The notes under the pieces: model-generated
The model's input: only the letters and a program-made list of their open reading frames with translations
Told to the model about the DNA's origin: nothing
The model's database searches: none
Position numbers and translations under genes: made by a program
Part shown: positions 18,701 through 26,707 of the stretch, piece by piece
How positions within the stretch are numbered: position 1 is the stretch's first letter
How the letters are laid out: each line of letters opens with the position of its first letter
Assembly (NCBI GenBank): GCA_016714025.1
Contig: JADJOB010000002.1
Coordinates: forward strand, 1,458,001 to 1,522,000
Length of the DNA: 64,000 nt
From: Saprospiraceae bacterium
GTDB taxonomy: Bacteria > Bacteroidota > Bacteroidia > Chitinophagales > Saprospiraceae
Direction: 5' to 3'

Positions 18701-19045
18701 TTGATAAATCCATTGGCTTCTTCAACAACTCCGGATTTTCGTCCAGTATCAATGATTTCACCAGCATGTGAAGGTGCTAATTTTAATAACAATCCGGTAT
18801 TGAATAATCTTGTTAGTACACATGAAGAAATTGAAAAAGCAAAATATCAGGCAGTATATCCAAACCCAGTAGAAAATGGCATTCTGAATTTTGGACATGA
18901 AGTACTTTCATTTGGTATATTTGATCTTTCAGGAAAGTTAATACTACATGGATTTGATTCAGACCATGCTAAGGTGAATGGATTACCTCAAGGAATATAC
19001 TTGATCAAATTGGAAGGTAGAATTCAAAAATTTATTGTACAATAA
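15707..19045 (+). CDS. T9SS-exported surface protein made of two near-identical ~504-aa repeats
   Basis: A 1,112-aa secreted protein: signal peptide (about 1-22), repeat 1 (about 42-527), a short linker, repeat 2 (about 546-1031) and a type A sorting domain (VYPNPVENGILNFG, FDLSGKLILHG, LPQGIYLIKLEG). Each repeat has right-handed-helix-like beta sequence such as IDGGTTLTLDASKVYLLKGF and GGKLVIPAGTIIRAIADLN. I know this architecture as a frequent partner downstream of TonB receptors with CarboxypepD_reg domains, usually with a single copy of the module. The doubling here is exact in frame, with a 1512-bp offset. Function unknown; ligand capture for the receptor is an inference. It is followed by a strong terminator at 19123-19154. 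Confidence 0.85.
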   Translation: MKLNLLVIITLSIFIVNSNNAQSNFKLSSTDYVGAFSKDLTNDWTTGWTNFDPKNTNYPDPTDTITLNGMLSSLAIPGEKNIDGGTTLTLDASKVYLLKGFVVVRNGGKLVIPAGTIIRAIADLNASPKNYASIIVERGGKIEITGDKNNPVVISSAKAAGSRERGDWGGLLIAGRAFHNLWNAGTDAVQMEGFNNVTFDANLARFGGTDPLDNSGIISYLRLEFGGLAFEINKEINALTLGAVGSGTVINHVQASYSNDDSFEWFGGSVNSSHLIAWKGTDDDFDTDNGYNGISQFGLGVRDSSYYDLTYALPSGSSTSEGFESDNEATGTANLSGPYTSGVFSNYTMVGPVPVGAKYTDMNSVTRAAFRRGARIRRNSSLRIVNSIFMGYRNFLMIDGDSCVRNTNYPTALSLVNPNTPVDVKSKQISFANNLIVNTSSAYTTAGDTTANGLVEVSRGAGCGPKLNALTNWVKSGGDLANNIDPVPFTMGTVLINPLAASTTPDFRPVSNLSPALNGANFNNNPVIAGFNLNPTNFVGAMSANDDWTTGWTNFDPKNTNYPDPTDTITLNGMLSSLAIPGEKNIDGGTTLTLDASKVYLLKGFVVVRNGGKLVIPAGTIIRAIADLNASPKNYASIIVERGGKIEITGDKNNPVVISSAKAAGSRERGDWGGLLIAGRAFHNLWNAGTDAVQMEGFNNVTFDANLARFGGTDPLDNSGIISYLRLEFGGLAFEINKEINALTLGAVGSGTVINHVQASYSNDDSFEWFGGSVNSSHLIAWKGTDDDFDTDNGYNGISQFGLGVRDSSYYDLTYALPSGSSTSEGFESDNEATGTANLSGPYTSGVFSNYTMVGPVPVGAKYTDMNSVTRAAFRRGARIRRNSSLRIVNSIFMGYRNFLMIDGDSCVRNTNYPSALSLVNPNTPVDVRSKQISFANNLIVNTSSAYTTAGDTTANGLVEVSRGAGCGPKLNALTNWVKSGGDLANNIDPVPFTMGTVLINPLASSTTPDFRPVSMISPACEGANFNNNPVLNNLVSTHEEIEKAKYQAVYPNPVENGILNFGHEVLSFGIFDLSGKLILHGFDSDHAKVNGLPQGIYLIKLEGRIQKFIVQ
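15831..17287 (+). repeat. Internal gene duplication, copy 1
   Basis: These 1457 bp recur at 17343-18799 with a constant 1512-bp offset and only scattered base differences. Examples are K to R in the DVKSKQ/DVRSKQ segment and T to S in NYPTAL/NYPSAL. Confidence 0.95.
17343..18799 (+). repeat. Internal gene duplication, copy 2
   Basis: Second copy of the module at 15831-17287. Differences cluster near the 3' end (NLSPALNGANF versus MISPACEGANF), where the copy passes into the linker and sorting domain. Confidence 0.95.
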
Positions 19046-19122
19046 TCTGATTTGAGCTAATAAGAACTCGTGGTTTCATAGCAAGTAATATTTTGTAAAC
19101 ACATTGTTTATATTTACACCAG

Positions 19123-19154
19123 GCCATTTCGTTGCGGAAATGGCTTTTTTTTTT
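19123..19154 (+). terminator. Intrinsic terminator of the surface-protein gene
   Basis: gccatttc (19123-19130) and gaaatggc (19137-19144) form a perfect 8-bp stem with a 6-nt loop, followed by ten T. Confidence 0.9.
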
Positions 19155-19464
19155 GGTTGGAATTATTTATGAAATGATTAGATGGGATATTGTCAGATTT
19201 AGAATTAAATCTACAAATCGTTATTAATTACTTAATATTTTAATTGAAAATAAACTGTGCACCAACAGTATCTTTGAGAAGTAATTGAATTAATTTTTTA
19301 AAATAAATTCTACATGCATATTGAGTATTCATGACTATTTTAAAAAATTGTTTACAAGCTTAGGAGCAAATATTTAATTACTACTACTATATATATGATA
19401 TTATTTTGAAGGTTCTTAAATAAAATGGTTCTTGTTGGTTAAGACCTTCTAAGTCTTTATAAGA

Positions 19465-19494
19465 AGAGGATCTAAATCGTTAGATCCTCTTTTT
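19465..19494 (+). terminator. Second intrinsic terminator, gene uncertain
   Basis: agaggatctaa (19465-19475) and ttagatcctct (19480-19490) form a perfect 11-bp stem with loop atcg, then a T-run on the plus strand. Either it ends an unannotated transcript from the 19.2-19.46 kb gap, or it serves the minus-strand gene ending at 19543, although the minus-strand T-run is poor. Confidence 0.7.
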
Positions 19495-19542
19495 ATTTAG
19501 AAATAGAATTATGAGATTTTTTCAAAGTAGGTAATAATATTA

Positions 19543-21108
19543 TTACTTTGTAATTTGATCCGATTGAAGTGTATTGTCTAATATTTGTTTGAATTCTTTA
19601 TTGATTTCCTGATAATCCAAAATTAATAGAGCATCAAGTGCATTTTGAAATTTAGGGTCTTTATTGAATGCAAGTACTTTTGCATTTTGCTTTAGATATT
19701 GTCTAAGGAGCACCGGTAGTTTAATGGCATCTGCTTGAATTTCTGAAATGAGCTGGTCGAATTTTTGAATATCTTGTTCAAAATTCCGAATAATAATATT
19801 TTCAGTCCCCCGAATGTTCACAAATTTATAGGGCTTGCGGGGTTTAATAAATGGACTGAATTCCTTGTGCTTATAAAATTTACTTAGGTAATCAATTATG
19901 AGCAGCCTGCTTATTTTTGAATATTCCTGGCTTATACTTACTGGTCCAATGATATACCGATTTCGTGGATCTTTGAATATATATTGATAAAGCGCCTTCC
20001 ACATAAGCAATAGCAGGAAATTGGATTTTTGATATTCAGGTATGATAAAGGATCTGCCGAGTTCGACGGTTTGGAGCAGCGTTTCTGTAAATTCAGTTTT
20101 AATTTTAAACAAACTTGAAATATAAAAACCCTTCTTCCCAAAATTTGGTATGATTTGGTGGCCTTCTGCAAAGCGATACCCTCCGACAATTTTCAATTTA
20201 ATTGAATCCCATACAAACAAGTGTTTATAGATTGGATCATATGAATCCAGGTCTACAACAAATCCAGTGCCTTCTTTGGCATTTCTGAATGTCAATTCGC
20301 GAAGTCTGCCAATTTCAAGCATGCAATTGGGCGCTTTGTTAAAATCTATTATATAAAGCTCAAATTCATTCCATTTTGCAATGCAATGTTCGACTTTTAG
20401 TTTTTTTATTTCATCCGATAATGCGCTTGTTGGTATTGGGCTAATTATTTCTTGCGGAATGGTATTTCCTGTAAGCCATTTATTTAATTGAATTAGTTTG
20501 TTTTCTTTCGCTCCAATTTCCAAGATTTTAAGTCTGCTAATTAAATACCTTTTAAGTTGAGAAATTCCAACAATAGATTTAAGTTCGGAATATTGAATTG
20601 AATGGCTGACTCTTAAGATGAATTTTATAGAATCCGTTTCTTTTGGATTTGATATTTCATTGGATTTAAACACAGTCTTTAACAGTTGTTTAAATACTTT
20701 TGAATGGTCTGTGATCAAATTGCAAACTACGAAGCATGTTTTAGATTCCAGTAGTTGTTGTAATTTGTTATTTTCAGATTTTACATTATTCACTATACTA
20801 AGCCAGTCAAGGATTTGTTCCTTGGTATTGGTACCGAGTAGAAGAACAGTAATCGTTGGATTAGGGGTTACTAGATTTGAGGAAGGTGTATCCACAGAAA
20901 TTGAATCAACGGCAGATCCAATATTAGCTGGTTTAAATAATTTTATATCATGATGAGGATTCTGACTTTTAATAGTTTGCAATAACCAATTTAAATTTTT
21001 TTCAGATATTGATTTGTTACAAATTATTAAGCCCTGATCTTGGTTTATTTTGAGTCGCTTGCAATCCTTATTCGAAACATAAACGATTGGGCTATTTATT
21101 TGCGACAT
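19543..21108 (-). CDS. GNAT-type (hemolysin/OlsB-like) N-acyltransferase with an unusual N-terminal half
   Basis: 521 aa. The C-terminal half (about 250-510) is recognisable as the GNAT fold of ornithine/glycine-lipid N-acyltransferases and 'hemolysins': LEIGRLRELTFRNAKEGTG, IVGGYRFAEG, LQTVELGRSFIIPEYQKSN, LLLMWKALYQYIF, YIIGPVSIS and the tail LPVLLRQYLKQNAKVLAFN. In many Bacteroidota homologues an acyltransferase of the PlsC type precedes this domain. Here the first ~230 residues have no HX4D motif and look unlike PlsC, so this half is either degenerate or new. Likely role: N-acylation of an amino acid for aminolipids, with acyl-ACP as donor (family knowledge). A TATATTTG box lies at 21130-21137. 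Confidence 0.75.
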   Translation of the reverse strand: MSQINSPIVYVSNKDCKRLKINQDQGLIICNKSISEKNLNWLLQTIKSQNPHHDIKLFKPANIGSAVDSISVDTPSSNLVTPNPTITVLLLGTNTKEQILDWLSIVNNVKSENNKLQQLLESKTCFVVCNLITDHSKVFKQLLKTVFKSNEISNPKETDSIKFILRVSHSIQYSELKSIVGISQLKRYLISRLKILEIGAKENKLIQLNKWLTGNTIPQEIISPIPTSALSDEIKKLKVEHCIAKWNEFELYIIDFNKAPNCMLEIGRLRELTFRNAKEGTGFVVDLDSYDPIYKHLFVWDSIKLKIVGGYRFAEGHQIIPNFGKKGFYISSLFKIKTEFTETLLQTVELGRSFIIPEYQKSNFLLLLMWKALYQYIFKDPRNRYIIGPVSISQEYSKISRLLIIDYLSKFYKHKEFSPFIKPRKPYKFVNIRGTENIIIRNFEQDIQKFDQLISEIQADAIKLPVLLRQYLKQNAKVLAFNKDPKFQNALDALLILDYQEINKEFKQILDNTLQSDQITK

Positions 21109-21129
21109 GTTATATATAAAATATTAACT

Positions 21130-21137
21130 CAAATATA
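21130..21137 (-). promoter_or_regulatory. -7 element of the GNAT acyltransferase gene
   Basis: Minus-strand TATATTTG matches TAnnTTTG, 21 bp before the ATG at 21108. Confidence 0.55.
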
Positions 21138-21320
21138 GAAAGCCTGATTTGAAATCCATCGCGTATCATGTAGCGATTCTATTTGTTTACATTTTAGTAA
21201 TATTAATTTAATAATATATTTACAAACGGAATAATTCTCTTGGATATATTTAATATTGTTTTAATGTATAAATAATAATTCGATAATGCCCGTTTTTATT
21301 TAAATCCATTTGGCTCACGC

Positions 21321-21328
21321 TAATTTTG
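21321..21328 (+). promoter_or_regulatory. -7 element of the phosphodiesterase operon
   Basis: TAATTTTG matches TAnnTTTG and ends 19 bp before the ATG at 21348. Confidence 0.55.
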
Positions 21329-21347
21329 TGCTTATAATCCAATTCCG

Positions 21348-22367
21348 ATGCGTGACTTATTTTTAATTATTTTAATTGTAATCTCGTGTATTACATTTAG
21401 TTTATACGGAGCAGAAAGAAAGGTATTGCTGATTGGGATCGATGGTCTGCGTTCTGATGTTGCATTTAAAGCAAATACGCCTAATCTTAAATACTTAGCA
21501 AACAATGGTTATGGCACATATAATTCATGGCATCAGGATATAACCATTTCCGGTCCATCCTGGTCAAGTATACTATGTGGTGTTTACCATGACAAGCATG
21601 GTGTTTTAGATAATACATTTAATGGAGCTTGTTATAAAGAATATCCTATGATCAATACATTAGGTAAATGGATAAATCCAAATTTAAAATTTGGAATGTA
21701 TATGGAATGGGATAAATTGGCTTATCAATGCAAGCAATTGCAATGGGATGAGCTAATTCAAGGAAAGTTGGGCAGAACGGGTCGAACGCAGCGAGAAGGA
21801 ACGCAATGGTTGAAGCAGACTGATTTAGATTTTTGTTTTATTTATCTCGGTGCTGCGGATTGTATTGGACATATCAGTGGATTCAGTTTAAATAATCCAT
21901 TTTATGTCCATGCTGTTGAACGAATTGATAAGGCAATTGGATCTTTTATTGAAGCTATTAATAGCAGACCAAATTATGAAAATGAAGATTGGTTAATTCT
22001 TTTGACCACCGATCATGGGGGTTACTTGTTTTCACATGGTGGACTTTCTGTGAGCGAAAGGCAATTAGTTTGGATAGCCTATAGCGATAGAATTAAAAAA
22101 GTGAAGGTTCAAACTGTTGATTGTGGAAACATGAATGATGCTTGTAATCCTTTTACTAGTAAGGATTACAGAAGCTGCCCTGTTCAGGTTGATATTGTTG
22201 CAACCGCTTTGGATCATTTATTATACAGCGAAAATGAAGATTTATATAGTTGCAGTAATTGTAACATTGAAGGTAGATCATGGTTAAATGAAATGGGATT
22301 AAGTAACAACAGAACGAACGATACTTACATCGCTTTGAATGGTTCTGGATTGCGTGGAAGGAAATGA
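21348..22367 (+). CDS. Secreted type I phosphodiesterase / alkaline phosphatase superfamily protein
   Basis: 339 aa with a signal peptide (MRDLFLIILIVISCITFSLYG). The alkaline-phosphatase-superfamily metal site is visible: LLIGIDGLRSD (first Asp), the nucleophile region ITISGPSWSSILCG, YLGAADCIGHISG (Asp and His) and LLTTDHGG plus a later FSHGGLS (Asp-His and His). It belongs near nucleotide pyrophosphatase/phosphodiesterase enzymes that hydrolyse phosphodiester bonds in the periplasm; the substrate is not predictable. The metallophosphoesterase gene starts 19 bp after its end, so the two are likely cotranscribed. Confidence 0.8.
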   Translation: MRDLFLIILIVISCITFSLYGAERKVLLIGIDGLRSDVAFKANTPNLKYLANNGYGTYNSWHQDITISGPSWSSILCGVYHDKHGVLDNTFNGACYKEYPMINTLGKWINPNLKFGMYMEWDKLAYQCKQLQWDELIQGKLGRTGRTQREGTQWLKQTDLDFCFIYLGAADCIGHISGFSLNNPFYVHAVERIDKAIGSFIEAINSRPNYENEDWLILLTTDHGGYLFSHGGLSVSERQLVWIAYSDRIKKVKVQTVDCGNMNDACNPFTSKDYRSCPVQVDIVATALDHLLYSENEDLYSCSNCNIEGRSWLNEMGLSNNRTNDTYIALNGSGLRGRK

Positions 22368-22386
22368 AATTAATAATGTAAAATAA

Positions 22387-23208
22387 ATGGAACGTTCACT
22401 TCGTATTGTTGTTATTTCTGATGTGCATTTGGGAACATTTGGTTGCCAGGCCCGGGAATTATTAAATTACTTGCAATCCATTAAACCAGAAATATTGATT
22501 TTAAATGGTGATATTATTGACGGTTGGCAGTTTAATAAAAAATATTTCCCTCCAATTCATATTCAGGTTATTTATGAAATAATGAAAATGGCCATGCAAG
22601 GCACTAAAGTTTATTATTTATCTGGTAACCATGATGAGTTTATACGAAAATTTATACCATTCTATTCCGGGAATATTTATTTTCGAGACCAACTGTTATT
22701 GGAAATGGATGGGAAACGGCATTTCTTTTTTCATGGAGATGCTTTTGATTTTTCATTGCAATTTTCTCCATTTCTGGCTAAAATAGGTGGAATCGGTTAT
22801 GATACTTTGATTCGGATCAATACAATTCTAAATAACGTCCGATTTAAACTGGGATTAGAACGTATATCGTTTGCACATCGAATTAAATCCAGTTTAAAAC
22901 AAGCAATTAATTTTATACAAAATTTTGAGGATGCAGCAGCACAATATGCTCATTCGAGAAATGCAGATGTAGTCATCTGTGGTCATATTCATATTCCTAG
23001 GATGAAAAGCATTGATTTAGTGAATAAAAAATTAACTTATTTAAATTCCGGAGATTGGGTGGAAAATTTAACTGCCCTGGAATATAAAGATGGAGCCTGG
23101 TCAATCTATCAATATGATGAAATGGAATACCAATATTTAAATCGTCATCTAATTTTTAAGGAGGCTCCGGCAAAAGCATTTAGTGAGGTAATGTCTTTAA
23201 GCCTCTGA
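22387..23208 (+). CDS. Calcineurin-like metallophosphoesterase, LpxH-like
   Basis: 273 aa with the five metallophosphoesterase blocks: ISDVHLGTFG, LNGDIIDGWQF, LSGNHDEFIRKF, FFHGDAFDF and ICGHIHIPRM. The DVHLG and GNHD forms and the length fit the UDP-2,3-diacylglucosamine diphosphatase (LpxH)-like group, which acts on the lipid A precursor on the cytoplasmic side of the inner membrane. It follows the secreted phosphodiesterase closely. Alternative: another phosphoesterase of the same family. No sign of truncation. Confidence 0.75.
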   Translation: MERSLRIVVISDVHLGTFGCQARELLNYLQSIKPEILILNGDIIDGWQFNKKYFPPIHIQVIYEIMKMAMQGTKVYYLSGNHDEFIRKFIPFYSGNIYFRDQLLLEMDGKRHFFFHGDAFDFSLQFSPFLAKIGGIGYDTLIRINTILNNVRFKLGLERISFAHRIKSSLKQAINFIQNFEDAAAQYAHSRNADVVICGHIHIPRMKSIDLVNKKLTYLNSGDWVENLTALEYKDGAWSIYQYDEMEYQYLNRHLIFKEAPAKAFSEVMSLSL

Positions 23209-23223
23209 AAATTATTATTTGAA

Positions 23224-23520
23224 TCAAATCAATTTAACATCATGAGTTTCCAATATAATTTTATATCCAACTCCTTTGATTGATTTAATAAAGCTTTTGT
23301 CAATTTTTTTTCTTAATTGTACTATGTGTACATCAACAGTGCGATCATTCGACAACAATGGGTTGTCCCAAATTTGTTTATAAATCTGTTCTCTGGTATA
23401 CACACGACCAGGATCTTTACACAGAAGACTCAATATTTGAAATTCCTTTCGGGTCAAATCCTGGATAATCTGTTCATCCTTAACTACCTGATGACGGGTG
23501 CTATCTACAATGAGTTTCAT
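23224..23520 (-). CDS. Orphan OmpR/PhoB-type winged-helix DNA-binding protein
   Basis: Only 98 aa. It matches the C-terminal effector domain of response regulators: LTRKEFQILSLLCKDPGRVY, TREQIYKQIW, NDRTVDVHIVQLRKKI, IKGVGYKI. No receiver domain precedes it. The 230 bp upstream on the same strand contain stops in all frames and no receiver-like sequence, so this is a stand-alone DNA-binding domain and not a visible fusion break. Its activity cannot depend on aspartate phosphorylation in the usual way. Targets unknown. Confidence 0.82.
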   Translation of the reverse strand: MKLIVDSTRHQVVKDEQIIQDLTRKEFQILSLLCKDPGRVYTREQIYKQIWDNPLLSNDRTVDVHIVQLRKKIDKSFIKSIKGVGYKIILETHDVKLI

Positions 23521-23751
23521 TTTACAGGTTGTTAGTGTATGCTATCTAACCGTAAAACTACCAGCAATTTGTAAGTCTAAGGTTTAGTCTAAATTATGAA
23601 ATTATTAAGTTTATAAAATGTCCATAAACGCAGGTCCTTTGGGCAACCTATTTTTTTAGGGAGGCCATTTGATGTAGTAAAATCGAATTTTAGAAAATCT
23701 AGAGACCTCGTCTAGAGGGTTTTTGAAGAGCCGTTAGCTTAATTAAAAGTA

Positions 23752-24654
23752 TTAAATGGAATCTGTTCCAATACGATTCAATTCTTCTACAAGCTTATTA
23801 AAATTAGTTTGACTCATAGGGACAAGCGGCAATCTCAAATTATTTTCACACAAACCCAAATGAAATGCAGCTGCCTTAACTCCTGATGGATTACCATCGA
23901 TATAAAGCCATTTATGCAAGTCAAATAATTTTAAATTCAATTGCTGTGCTTTAGTGAAATCACCATTTAATGCAAATCGGATGATGTTTGAAAACATGCC
24001 AGGATAGATATTGGCGATTACAGAAATCACACCGGTTCCTCCAATTCCAATTAAACCCAAGGCCAAAGGATCATCACCAGAAAGAACTTGAAAATGAGCC
24101 GGTTTATCTTTTATAATTTTTGTTGCTTGTGTCAAATCGCCGGAAGCTTCTTTGATTGCTGCAAATTTATCTGAAGCAAATGCCAATCGAAGGCAGGTTT
24201 CAGGACTGATATTTGATGCAGTTCGTCCGGGAACATTGTAGATTACAATGGGTAAATTAGAGTGTTCCGCCAATTCCATATAATGTCTGTAAATCCCTTC
24301 CTGGCTAGGTTTATTGTAAGCTGGACTGCTGGATAAAATTCCTGAAAGTCCTTCAGGATTGAGCAGTTTGCATTCCCGAATTAATTCTGCAGTATTATTC
24401 CCACCAACTCCAGCAAGGATGGGTATGCGGCCATTGCAAATTTTAATCGTGTGGTAGATCACTTCCAATCGTTCATCAAAACTTAAAGTCGCCGCTTCTC
24501 CGGTACTGCCCATGCTCACCAAATAATCCACCTTTCCATGTATACAATGGTTAATTACAAGATTAAGTGAATCATAATCTATATGCCCTGTTTTAGTAAA
24601 CGGTGTTATCAGTGCAACGCCAGTGCCGCGTAAAAATTCGTAATTTGTATTCAT
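23752..24654 (-). CDS. dapA: 4-hydroxy-tetrahydrodipicolinate synthase
   Basis: DapA condenses pyruvate with aspartate semialdehyde in the lysine/diaminopimelate pathway. The 300-aa length is typical. Motifs are GVALITPF (about 12-19), GSTGEAATLSFDER (about 49-62), the catalytic Tyr in VIYNVPGRT and the Schiff-base Lys in FAAIKEASGDL. It lies 49 bp downstream of accA on the same strand. An exact TAAATTTG box at 24657-24664 ends only 2 bp before the ATG, which either makes a near-leaderless transcript or is coincidental. Confidence 0.95.
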   Translation of the reverse strand: MNTNYEFLRGTGVALITPFTKTGHIDYDSLNLVINHCIHGKVDYLVSMGSTGEAATLSFDERLEVIYHTIKICNGRIPILAGVGGNNTAELIRECKLLNPEGLSGILSSSPAYNKPSQEGIYRHYMELAEHSNLPIVIYNVPGRTASNISPETCLRLAFASDKFAAIKEASGDLTQATKIIKDKPAHFQVLSGDDPLALGLIGIGGTGVISVIANIYPGMFSNIIRFALNGDFTKAQQLNLKLFDLHKWLYIDGNPSGVKAAAFHLGLCENNLRLPLVPMSQTNFNKLVEELNRIGTDSI

Positions 24655-24656
24655 GG

Positions 24657-24664
24657 CAAATTTA
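24657..24664 (-). promoter_or_regulatory. -7 element abutting the dapA start codon
   Basis: Minus-strand TAAATTTG matches TAnnTTTG; two bases separate it from the ATG. If used, the mRNA would start at or extremely close to the start codon. Confidence 0.4.
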
Positions 24665-24703
24665 GTTTCTGAACGGATCGAAGAAAGGTAAAATTAAATT
24701 TGA

Positions 24704-25669
24704 TTATGTTTTAATGGGTTCTTCAATAAATTTACCCATAGCATTGTATTTATCAATTCGTTGGCTTAATAAAGATGCAACAGGTAATTGTTGTAGTTCA
24801 TTAATTTGATTCAGCAAATGATTTTTTAAAGTAATCGCCATGTTTTCAGGATCTGAGTGAGCTCCTCCAATAGGTTCATAAATAATGCCATCAATTAAAC
24901 CGAATTCTTTCATGTGATCTGCGGTCAACTTTAAAGCCTCAGCAGCTTGCTCTTTAAAATTCCAACTACGCCATAAAATAGAAGAACAAGATTCCGGTGA
25001 AATTACCGTGTACCATGTGTTTTCAAGCATAAATACGCGATCACCAACTCCAATACCCAATGCACCTCCGGATGCGCCTTCTCCAATGATATAACAAACA
25101 ATCGGAACTTCCAATTGGGCCATTTCAAACAAATTCCGTGCAATGGCTTCTGCTTGTCCTCTTTCTTCAGCTTCAATTCCAGGGTAAGCACCTGGAGTAT
25201 CAATTAAAGTGACAACAGGGATTTTAAATTTTTGCGCCATTTTCATAAGACGCAATGCTTTGCGATATCCTTCCGGATTGGCCATTCCAAAATTTCTTAA
25301 TTGGCGCATTTTAGTAGTATTGCCTTTTTGATGGCCAATGATCATTACAGTTTGCCCATCAATTTTACCAAGTCCTCCAACGATGGCCTTATCATCCTTT
25401 ACTGTGCGATCCCCATGAAGTTCAATAAACTTTGAACACATGTTTTTAATATAGTCTAAAGTATAGGGTCGATTGGGATGTCTTGATAGACTTACCCGCT
25501 GCCAACCAGTTAAATTACTGTAGATTTCTTTGCGTTTATCCGAAATTTTTGATTCAAGTTCTTTTATTTTTTCGGACATATCAATGTCGCTATCTTTTGC
25601 AATTTTCCGCAGCTTTTCCAGATCTCCAAATAGTATTTCCAGAGGCTTTTCAAAATCCATAAATATCAT
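24704..25669 (-). CDS. accA: Acetyl-CoA carboxylase carboxyltransferase subunit alpha
   Basis: AccA, with AccD, transfers the carboxyl group from biotin to acetyl-CoA to make malonyl-CoA. The 321-aa protein shows the N-terminal helical part (MDFEKPLEILFGDLEKL), then RVSLSRHPNRPYTLDYI, TVKDDKAIVGGLG, IGHQKGNTTKMRQLRNFGM, VVTLIDTPGAYPGIEAEERG, GEGASGGALGIGVGDRV and YTVISPESCSSILW. All are standard AccA blocks. ATG at 25669 or at the MDF codon three residues later could be the start. accD is not in this window. Confidence 0.96.
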   Translation of the reverse strand: MIFMDFEKPLEILFGDLEKLRKIAKDSDIDMSEKIKELESKISDKRKEIYSNLTGWQRVSLSRHPNRPYTLDYIKNMCSKFIELHGDRTVKDDKAIVGGLGKIDGQTVMIIGHQKGNTTKMRQLRNFGMANPEGYRKALRLMKMAQKFKIPVVTLIDTPGAYPGIEAEERGQAEAIARNLFEMAQLEVPIVCYIIGEGASGGALGIGVGDRVFMLENTWYTVISPESCSSILWRSWNFKEQAAEALKLTADHMKEFGLIDGIIYEPIGGAHSDPENMAITLKNHLLNQINELQQLPVASLLSQRIDKYNAMGKFIEEPIKT

Positions 25670-26318
25670 AAAATCAAAATTTTATGGCATTTCAGCCGTA
25701 ATCAATCCGTTTCGTTTTAAAAGCCAAGTTAAAGGAAAGTCAGCTGAGAATTTTATTATCGGGTTACTTTTTGTTAAACACCATGTAATTAATTAATATA
25801 TACAGTTGTATATATTATAGTTAATTGTAATTTGTTCTTAATATTTTAGCTTAAAAACCTGATTTTTAACAAGAGTCGATTTGTAAATTCGAGAATTTTG
25901 AACTAAAAAATCGTTTACCAGATTTTTTACATTCTTGCCATAGTAATTTAAGAAATCTATTTGAAGTAGAGAACCCGATCGCTTTGGGATAGGCAAATCA
26001 AAAATGAATCAACTCATTGAAAGATTGAAAAGGATTATTCTATTTTGATTTGATATTGAGATTGAAGAAATTCAATTACAATAATCTGCTTGGGTAAGTT
26101 AGCGGAATCTGAATAAAGAATAGAATCCTGTTCATGTTTGTAAAATAAAAAAAATGATCAAGCGAATTCAAATAGCAGTAATATTATTCAATGAAATAAC
26201 TAACAGAAGAAATTTCTGATTAATATTCTTGTAGCTAAATGTATTCAATAAAATTTAAAAAGGAATTTTTTCTTGGCATTTCAGATACCCTCACAAAGCT
26301 GTGGGGGAACCCGAGTTA
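25670..26318. other. Intergenic region upstream of accA, left flank of the GIY-YIG array
   Basis: About 650 bp of AT-rich DNA without a convincing gene. Notable are a perfect inverted repeat at 25795-25816 (aatatatac / gtatatatt) and a GC-rich hairpin at 26288-26306 (ccctcacaaagctgtgggg type), which resembles the palindromes inside the array that begins at 26319. Confidence 0.45.
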
Positions 26319-26371
26319 CGGACCGGACGGGAACCAGTCCCCACAATCCTGTGGGGATGACAGGGCGGCAT
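26319..26371 (-). pseudogene. tRNA-Asp fragment A (left end of array)
   Basis: It keeps the acceptor 3' strand and part of the T-arm (cggaccggacggg, plus-strand sense) and the anticodon segment tgacagggcggcat. Between them is a 20-bp palindrome (26338-26357) instead of the variable region. The 5' half of the tRNA is absent. Confidence 0.85.
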
Positions 26372-26394
26372 ACAAACAATGAGGAATTTAGAAT

Positions 26395-26667
26395 TTAAGG
26401 AATAAAAGTCTTGACAATATTTTTAGGAGAATCAATCAAAGCCAAGATCCTTTCATTAGTCGCTTTTTTCAAATTTTTTTCCCTAATCAAAGCATCAGAC
26501 TTGGAAGAAAACTGCTCAATATAAACCAGTTTCCAAGGCATAAATTTGGAAGTATATTTGGATAGACCATCATTATGTTGCTTAAGTCTAAGAACGGGGT
26601 TCAGAGAAAACCCTTTGTAAAAAGTACCATTTTGCAAACTGACAATGATGTAGACAAAAAAAGGCAT
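26395..26667 (-). CDS. GIY-YIG nuclease, array copy 1
   Basis: A 90-aa stand-alone GIY-YIG domain (YhbQ/URI-like family). The catalytic residues are in place: Y6 in FVYIIVS (the GIY strand), Y17 in FYKG (the YIG strand, here YKG), R27 in VLRLKQHN and E63 in LIREKNLKK. The PWKLVYIEQF strand after the helix is typical of the family. Such proteins cut one strand or both strands of DNA using one metal ion. The start is ATG 26667; a longer frame running into the tRNA fragment is spurious. Protein identical to copy 4. Confidence 0.9.
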   Translation of the reverse strand: MPFFVYIIVSLQNGTFYKGFSLNPVLRLKQHNDGLSKYTSKFMPWKLVYIEQFSSKSDALIREKNLKKATNERILALIDSPKNIVKTFIP

Positions 26668-26707
26668 ATAGAAAAAAAAAAGCTCCACCAAATAAGTGAA
26701 GCTTTTG

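Larger units (their letters stand above)
19046..19542. other. Intergenic region with two intrinsic terminators
   Basis: About 500 bp between convergent genes. It holds the terminator of the duplicated surface gene (19123-19154), about 300 bp of AT-rich sequence without a reading frame I would call, and a second hairpin at 19465-19494. Confidence 0.5.
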
